From NCBI RefSeq assembly GCF_003473485.1, contig NC_053043.1, positions 2,056,001 to 2,120,000 of the forward strand: a stretch of 64,000 bases of DNA. Direction: 5' to 3'. The notes under the pieces are model-generated. The model did no database searches. It saw only the letters and a list, made by a program, of their open reading frames with translations, and was not told the DNA's origin. The translations under genes were made by a program, and so were the position numbers. This document shows, piece after piece, positions 58,252-64,000 of this stretch (within the stretch, counting starts at the first letter, position 1; each line of letters begins with the position of its first letter). The DNA is from Medicago truncatula. Taxonomy: Eukaryota > Streptophyta > Magnoliopsida > Fabales > Fabaceae.

Positions 58252-60221
58252 TGTAACATCCCGTTTCCCAAAATCAATTAAATAATAATAATAATAATTC
58301 AATATCAGAATAAAACCCCAACTAGCATGTCACATCAACTTATAATAATCATCTTAAATAGAATATTAAAATCCATTTAATAAAACATCCTTCAAATTCT
58401 TCATTAAATCTGCAGCGGAAAATCATCACCAAACAACTATTCATAACTGTTTTAAACTCCATAATAAATTCTTGGCATGAAAGCCTTAACATCATAAAAT
58501 CCAACATCAGTAGGGCTACAACAACAATATTCAAAATTTGATACATAGGAAAGAAATTAAACAATAAAATTCCATCCCACGTATCAGAGCCCTAGACACT
58601 TTGAGCCACCACCAACTACTCAGGATCACCTGCAAGTTACCCATAGGAAGGGCAACATTTTCAAGCAGAAGGGGTGAGATTCACAACAATAATATAGATA
58701 AAGAATGCATCAATTGAATCTAACACCCTATCATAATAATTCATCAACAATATATAAATATCATCATTTTCAAATATCATCAACAATGGTAATTAATAAC
58801 CCACTCAACGACTCATGCAACTCATCACCACTCCACTAAGACTCCTCTAACAACACCCATGCATGTGGTACCATAATTCAGGACCGTAGCCCTCACCGCT
58901 GTAGAATGGTTAAAGCATTCATTTTCAGGACATAAGTCCTCACCACTAACACCACTTTGAGCAACTAGTGCTCCACCACTTTGAACGACAAGGCGTTCCA
59001 GAGCCGAAGCTCTCCCACTGTTATGCTTATGCAACTGACCCACTTGTGTATATCTACATACAACCCAACCTATGCATATATGTGTATATGACTCACCACT
59101 CCAATTTACAACATTCATGTATAACTTAATTAAATAAAGCATACATCCAGCCAACATCCATTCATTACAACCAATTTAGAACATCCAGAAAAATACACCA
59201 ACATAAAAGCCATGCTTAATCATCAAGATAAATCAACCATAAACAACAGAAAACCAATCCAACAAATACTGGGCAACTCGCCTCGTGAGCACATCTGCTC
59301 GCTATGGCGAGCTCAGGAAACAGAACACTCGCCATGGCGAGTTCGAGGCGAACAAAAATATGGTGCTCTCGGGAGTTTTGACATTTTTCTCACTAAATCA
59401 TCAATTCTAAGCTCCCTAATCATCTGTTTAATCTAAAACTTGCTCCAGTCCTCTCTAAAATCATCTAGGTACATAAAACTACCCAAAATACGGCTTATAA
59501 CAATACTTCAAAAATCCAGTTTTCCTCACAGGTACTCGCGATGGCGAGTTGTCTCACTCGCGAGGCGAGCCATGAAGTTGCTCACTCGCCTTGGCGAGCA
59601 AAGGCTACTCGCGAGGCGAGCGATGAACTCCTGTACGGGCAGAATGCAGGTTTTTTTCAAAAATCTCATTTTCCCCCAATTCACTCCCCAAATCAGTTTA
59701 CAGATATGGAATAAAAGGTTATATGCACTTAGAACCCATTTCTAACATCAAAAACACAATTCCTACTCTCAAAATCCAATAATTTAACAAAACCTAACTT
59801 CTCCCAATTCTCACATAAACCTGTTAAAAACAAAATTAGAATTCAGAACCTATACAATTGCGGTAAACCTCACCCTTACCTTAATTTTGCAGAAGGAAAT
59901 ACACAGCAAAAATGATCCTTGGCTCTACTTGCTCTTCTCTCCCTTTTCTCCCAAAAGTCTTGTTTCTACGTAAAACAGTTTTATCTGGTTTTTCTTTTCT
60001 TTAACTCCCAAAGTGTAACTCCCTTAATTATCAATTAACTCCCCTTAATTCCATTAATCATAACATAACCCCCAAAACTCTAATTAATTAACTTTCCCAC
60101 TTATTCTAATTATTAATAAAATAAACCATATAATAAAATAAACACACCACATAAATCACCAAAAATCATATATAAAACTCCACATAATCAAAAATAATAA
60201 AATAACGATTAGAGCGTTACA
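58252..60221. mobile_element. Solo-LTR-like element, 1970 bp, 5-bp TSD
   Basis: Begins TGTAACATCCCGTTTCCC and ends GCGTTACA, i.e. TG...CA with inverted TGTAAC/GTTACA. Flanked by 'gttaa' at 58247-58251 and 60222-60226. Copy 1 of the segmental duplication reads 'cttaatgttaataaaaagat' straight through at 53649, so this is an insertion. There is no gag, protease, polymerase or integrase frame, no second LTR and no primer-binding site inside, so a solo LTR (Ty3/gypsy-like ends) fits best; orientation is not fixed. It contains a cluster of CTCGC...GGCGAG motifs at 59278-59620. The short frames inside (58349-59745) are not genes. Confidence 0.78.
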
Positions 60222-60226
60222 GTTAA

Positions 60227-60626
60227 TGTTAATAAAAAGATTACACTTTAATAACATATACTATAATTATGTATTTCAGATGTTTTTTTAAATGATAAAT
60301 ATTAATAATTGAAATACATAATTAATATGTACTAGTTATTTTCTTCAAATCTTAGACGTTAACATCTTAACTCATTTATTCCTTTAACCAAATGAACTAC
60401 GAGTGTATTTTCCACCGCCTGAAGATATAACAAACTTTAGATTTATTCTCTTTGATTTATTCTTTCATTTTAGTTCTTTATTACATAAACATATATATTA
60501 TTTAATTTGGGCAAAGAATTCAATTAAACTATTATCCAATATGTGCTTATTGTATATGAACTTATACATAAGTTGGCGGCAAACTTTGCATAACGTAACT
60601 GTTTTTTTTTTTTTGTCATCTTAAGG
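60227..60626. other. Intergenic part of duplicated unit (copy 2, right part)
   Basis: Colinear with 53653-53975 of copy 1. No gene. Confidence 0.5.
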
Positions 60627-61229
60627 GTACGTTTGGAACCATAAATTGTGGAAGGAAAGGGGCCTAATAGGAAAGAAAGTTTTTGGAATTCCATGTTTCC
60701 ATAGTTGTTTGGTTTGATTATAAACAAGGAAGGAAAGAAGCTTTCTCATGAGTCCCACAACAAAAAACAATCCTCTCCAAATTGAAGAGAAAGGTTGCAG
60801 AATGTGTGTTTTTATTGAAAAGACATAAAACCCATCACCTTTTTTATAATATATATTGAATTTATGATATATAATTGTTTTTCTTTATCAATAATGTATA
60901 ATAGCTATATATCTGTCAGTACAGAAATGTATTAGTTGGCAAATAATTCATATTTATATGTATAATTATTGGAACATATGCAATATTAAAATAATTTATT
61001 ATATTAAATTAAAATCGTATAATACATGTGTGTATATCATTTTTATGAAAGGGTATAAATGTCATTTAAAAAATATAGCTTATTCTTTCCTTCCATTTTC
61101 TATCCACTTTTACTATAACCAAACAACCATCAAACCATCTCACTTTCTACTCATTTTTCTCTTATTTTCTTTTCTTTAGCAATCTTTCCTCAAACTTTCT
61201 TTCCTTAAACTTTTTTCATCATCCAAACA
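60627..61229. mobile_element. MITE with ACGTTTGGA-type ends, copy 2 only
   Basis: Left end 'agggtacgtttggaaccat' and right end 'catccaaacatagcgtaag' are imperfect inverted repeats. Subterminal 'ggaaggaaagggg/ggaaagaaagtttt' pairs with 'aaactttctttccttaaac'. Copy 1 lacks it between 'gctcaagg' and 'ggcacaatca' (about 54000). The superfamily is uncertain. Confidence 0.6.
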
Positions 61230-61480
61230 TAGCGTAAGGGACACAATCATTTGGAAGCAAAAACAGAAAACAACCTGAAACCTCTAAGGAAGCAGACCCA
61301 AGTAGAGTTTGCAAAACAAGTTACGCAGACAGGCAGAAAGATATAACAAAGAACATCATACTACAGCAAAATGTGAAATATGCTACAAGCTCATATCTAC
61401 TACATCAAACAAAGAATGTTGTAAATGGATTCGTCATAATCAATTCATGCAATATGATTCAATCAGAAAATTAATAGCAC

Positions 61481-63501
61481 ATAAACTAAATTATCCCACC
61501 TCACCACCTGGACAACGACACCAAAAATCAAATAATAAAAAGAGTAGCATAAAAAATATGTATTTTTTACAGCTTAGGCTATCTCTTCTATTGGTCTTTA
61601 CTCTTTACCCTTTTTGACACCCCGTTAATTAATAGTCAATGTTTACTTTCTCTTGATGAGTAAACTAAAAATTTAGTCGCCAAATTATTATTTTCTTTAC
61701 GATTTAGTCCCAAAATTATATAAATATAATAAGTAATTCTTAAATTATATAAAGTCAATTATAAAATCCTAAATTGAAGATATGTTGATATTTCATGGAT
61801 TAAATTGATGGTATTTCAAAAGAATGAGTTTTTTGTTTCAAGATAGTTAAAACATATGAGTTGTTTATTGAAATCTCTCAGGAAGAATTGAAATAGTAGT
61901 CTTAAAATCACTTATATGAAAATACACTGTTTAAGATAAAAACGAATCTCACTTATTGCTTTCTAGGTATCTCCTTTTATAGTCCTCACTTCCTTGACAT
62001 AATGGGTCTTTCTTTGGATATATTCATATAAGATCCACATAACTCGCCTATACATATACTGTAGTGCGTGGAGCTAGTTACTCTTTCTTTGCACATCCCG
62101 TCCATACTCGCATGATCTGAACGATCAAGGTGAAAGTGAAGTTCATGTAACATGAACTATCGAGCTAAGCTAAGCATACCGAAGTTATTATCTTAACTAG
62201 ACATGTTGAATAGTCAATATACAAAAAAGTTCACGAGGTGGTCCTCTAAACCAGTTCATTTTTTATAGAAAGGAAGGATAACATATAAAACGGTTAGTAC
62301 CAGCGTTATATTGTAATAATTGATAGGTGAAGAGTAAAGAAAAGTTTAGCTCAACGTATCCTTTTAGGATCTCAAAGAAGGGGGAAGCAAATCCAAAAAA
62401 CTTTACAAATTGTTCCAGCAAACGCGCTCTGATTAATAGTAAATCACAATTTGCAAAGATCCTCGTACTATATAATAACCCATAAATTAAAAGCAATTGA
62501 TTCTTTAACCATAAAGGACAATCCTTTGACAATTGTTTACCATTATCACATCGCATCTTGAAATGTGAAGTCTTATCTAACGGTTTATATTGGGGACCAT
62601 TAAGGTATTAAGCTACGTTTTATGTTTTTGTTTTCCACTCATTTCTTTCTGTACCAAAAACATATTGGAATATAAACTTATAGATCAGAATATTCTATGA
62701 CTTGGACATTCTTTTAAGATGATACTCATGTGAGTCAAGTGACAAAAGGGTCTTTGTTTAGAAAAGTGATTTTTAATATAATATATACGTATTTTTTTGT
62801 AACATAATAGAAAAAAGCAAACAGAAAAGAACTACTCCTTATGGAAATAGATTTTCAAATTAAATCATCTGCAAGTAAAGTAGTAGCAAGCTTCATTGGC
62901 GGAGAATAAACAATCTTAATGTTGCAACTCCACACTCAAGTTCTTACGTAGTTTCTGCTAAATATCATAGTACAAAACAGCGGCAAAAACATGAAAATGT
63001 TGAATCCTTTCATTAATTAACTAACTTAAGAGCGATGAGAGCGTATGAATAACTCAACTCTAATTCAATCTATAATAGCATAAAATAGTTGCAAGGAAAA
63101 TAAGTTGCTTCATTGATTTAGTGTGTCAATTTTTATACTTATACTCTTAACATATATCCTTAGGTTACAAGTTAACAAGAAATTTATAAGATTATATGTT
63201 AGAGAGGTATGTCATGACACACACACTCTTTCTTAACACTTATTTGATAAAACTCATGTCGATCTTGTTGTGTGGCGTCCCTCTCGCTTGTATGATTGCT
63301 CTAGTCTCGATGTGGACGGTCCCCCTGACTCCCCTCAGTAACCCAACATATCTCACCACTTTATGTGGAATCAATTTTCAATGTATGATACACATATGAA
63401 TTTCATTTGATAAAAAAAAAATGTTAGATGTTAGAAAGAAAGTATTCATAGTAATTGTGTTTTTCTAATTAGACAAAAAAAAATTGTGTTTTTCTAAATG
63501 T
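61481..63501. other. Intergenic, nothing recognised
   Basis: No supportable gene. The 97-codon minus-strand frame at 62263-62556 has balanced composition (WLKNQLLLIYGLLY, ARLLEQFVKFFGF), but no domain or splice partner is visible. A GC-richer patch at 63255-63345 ('gtggcgtccctctcgcttgt') stands out, with nothing recognisable. Confidence 0.4.
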
Positions 63502-63802
63502 TACTCCCTCCGTCCCTGAATAAGTGACCTATTTGTAAAAAATATTTGTCCCACAATACTTGACCTTATCAGATTTCTAAGCAAAATTTGACAGATTTAC
63601 CCCTTATAAATACTTTTTGTGGTCCCCATGTTAAAGTTTGTAGTGGAACAAAAAAAGTAATCATTACTTAAAAGTGAAAAAGTTTCAAAATAATGACAAG
63701 GGCAACTCAGTAAAAGTATCACTCTCTTTCTTTCATCTTTACACTTTTCTTAATCTGTGTGAAATGATCAAATATGTCACTTATTCAGGGACGGAAGGAG
63801 TA
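63502..63802. mobile_element. Stowaway-like MITE
   Basis: Ends 'tactccctccgtccctgaat' and the inverse 'attcagggacggaaggagta', with TA at both ends. The interior 'cacttttcttaatctgtgtg' also occurs in similar form in the element at 1156-1767. Confidence 0.85.
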
Positions 63803-64000
63803 AATTAATATGTAAAATGTCATTGAGGTGTTTGACTAATTATGGTATACTTCCCATCAATGGGTGCTGATGATTGACATCTGGTTTTCCTTAGTTGGAA
63901 ACGTAGTGCCTACGTCTTTCTTTATTCTCGCGTTGCTTAAATAAGTAATAGGGGTTTAGTACGGTTTGAACATGTAATTAACAAGTCCATTGATTGTTTA
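63803..64000. other. Intergenic, window end
   Basis: Nothing recognised in the last 198 bases. Confidence 0.4.

Larger units (their letters stand above)
46571..61480. repeat. Tandem segmental duplication (~7.8 kb and ~7.1 kb)
   Basis: Copy 1 is about 46571-54376 and copy 2 about 54377-61480, same orientation. Matching blocks in order: the 3' end of the UTP18 CDS ('caccattatcaccatgcctg') at 46574/54385; CAD1 exons 6 to 3 at 48802-50160/55229-56345; 'gttactagtttaataaataa' at 52735/56484; 'gatattttggataaaaatca' at 53068/57838; 'catttttgtggt/catttttgtgga' at 53586/58185; 'ttaataaaaagattacactt' at 53654/60232; 'cacaatcatttggaagcaaa' at 54007/61243. Copy 2 has lost the segment equivalent to about 50162-51490. 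An ~88-bp repeat ('tagaaacacctatgttaatg' at 54247 and 54335) marks the junction. Confidence 0.85.

Noticed and set aside
58825..59745. Frames of 110, 74 and 101 codons
   Set aside because: All lie inside the solo-LTR-like insertion and lack retroelement or host domains.
62263..62556. 97-codon minus-strand frame
   Set aside because: It has protein-like composition but I cannot link it to any family, and no other exon is nearby.
1..64000. CRISPR array, operons, riboswitches or phage-type systems
   Set aside because: The window is plant nuclear DNA; the direct repeats seen are transposon ends or segmental duplications, not regularly spaced arrays.
1..64000. Biosynthetic gene cluster linking the UGT, CAD1 and dehydrogenase genes
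   Set aside because: The UGT is dead, the enzymes belong to unrelated pathways, and they are tens of kilobases apart with housekeeping genes between them.

Overview
This is an AT-rich plant nuclear window: spliceosomal GT-AG genes with small exons in long AT-rich introns, a plant pentatricopeptide-repeat gene, and many dispersed MITEs, LINEs and tRNA-derived SINEs. Gene families and repeats look like a legume, most likely Medicago or a close relative. That assignment is an inference; no search could be run.

Layout. 1-9 kb: MITEs, then a four-exon class I glutamine-amidotransferase gene of the gamma-glutamyl peptidase (GGP) type on the minus strand (4362-8881), whose 2.95-kb first intron carries a Mutator-like element. 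9-19 kb: repeats only, including a Mutator-like element with a transposase fragment, a SINE, a broken LINE ORF, nested MITEs and a G/T-rich poly(A)-tailed non-coding block (14690-16632). 19.3-20.6 kb: a frameshifted UGT78-type glycosyltransferase pseudogene. 21.9-27.6 kb: an 18-exon methylmalonate-semialdehyde dehydrogenase gene (minus strand), whose reading frame I joined exon by exon to 510 residues. 28-31 kb: a LINE 3' end and a duplicated block holding three Mutator-like elements. 31.6-33.4 kb: an intronless 622-residue PPR gene. 34.6-35.1 kb: a hAT element. 37.1-37.8 kb: a GTD-binding (FLOURY1-like) membrane protein gene (minus strand), followed at 40.8-43.6 kb by a decayed partial copy of the same locus split by a LINE. 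44.9-46.6 kb: a UTP18-type WD40 gene with a 5'-UTR intron.

46.6-61.5 kb is one old tandem segmental duplication. The first copy holds a complete six-exon CAD1-type alcohol dehydrogenase gene (48802-50993, 355 residues). The second holds a truncated, frameshifted CAD1 pseudogene (55229-56345). Each copy has later private insertions: a hAT element, a Mutator-like element and a Stowaway-like MITE in copy 1; a hAT element, a 1.97-kb solo-LTR-like element and another MITE in copy 2. The other copy serves as the empty site for several of them. 61.5-64 kb has no recognisable gene and one Stowaway-like MITE.

The genes are unrelated housekeeping or metabolic genes (glutathione-conjugate turnover, valine/pyrimidine catabolism, organellar RNA processing, organelle or myosin tethering, rRNA processing, alcohol dehydrogenase) and do not form a pathway or cluster. 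I found no convincing new biological system. The most informative content is the dated record of duplications and insertions, plus the apparent lack of a targeting peptide on the dehydrogenase.
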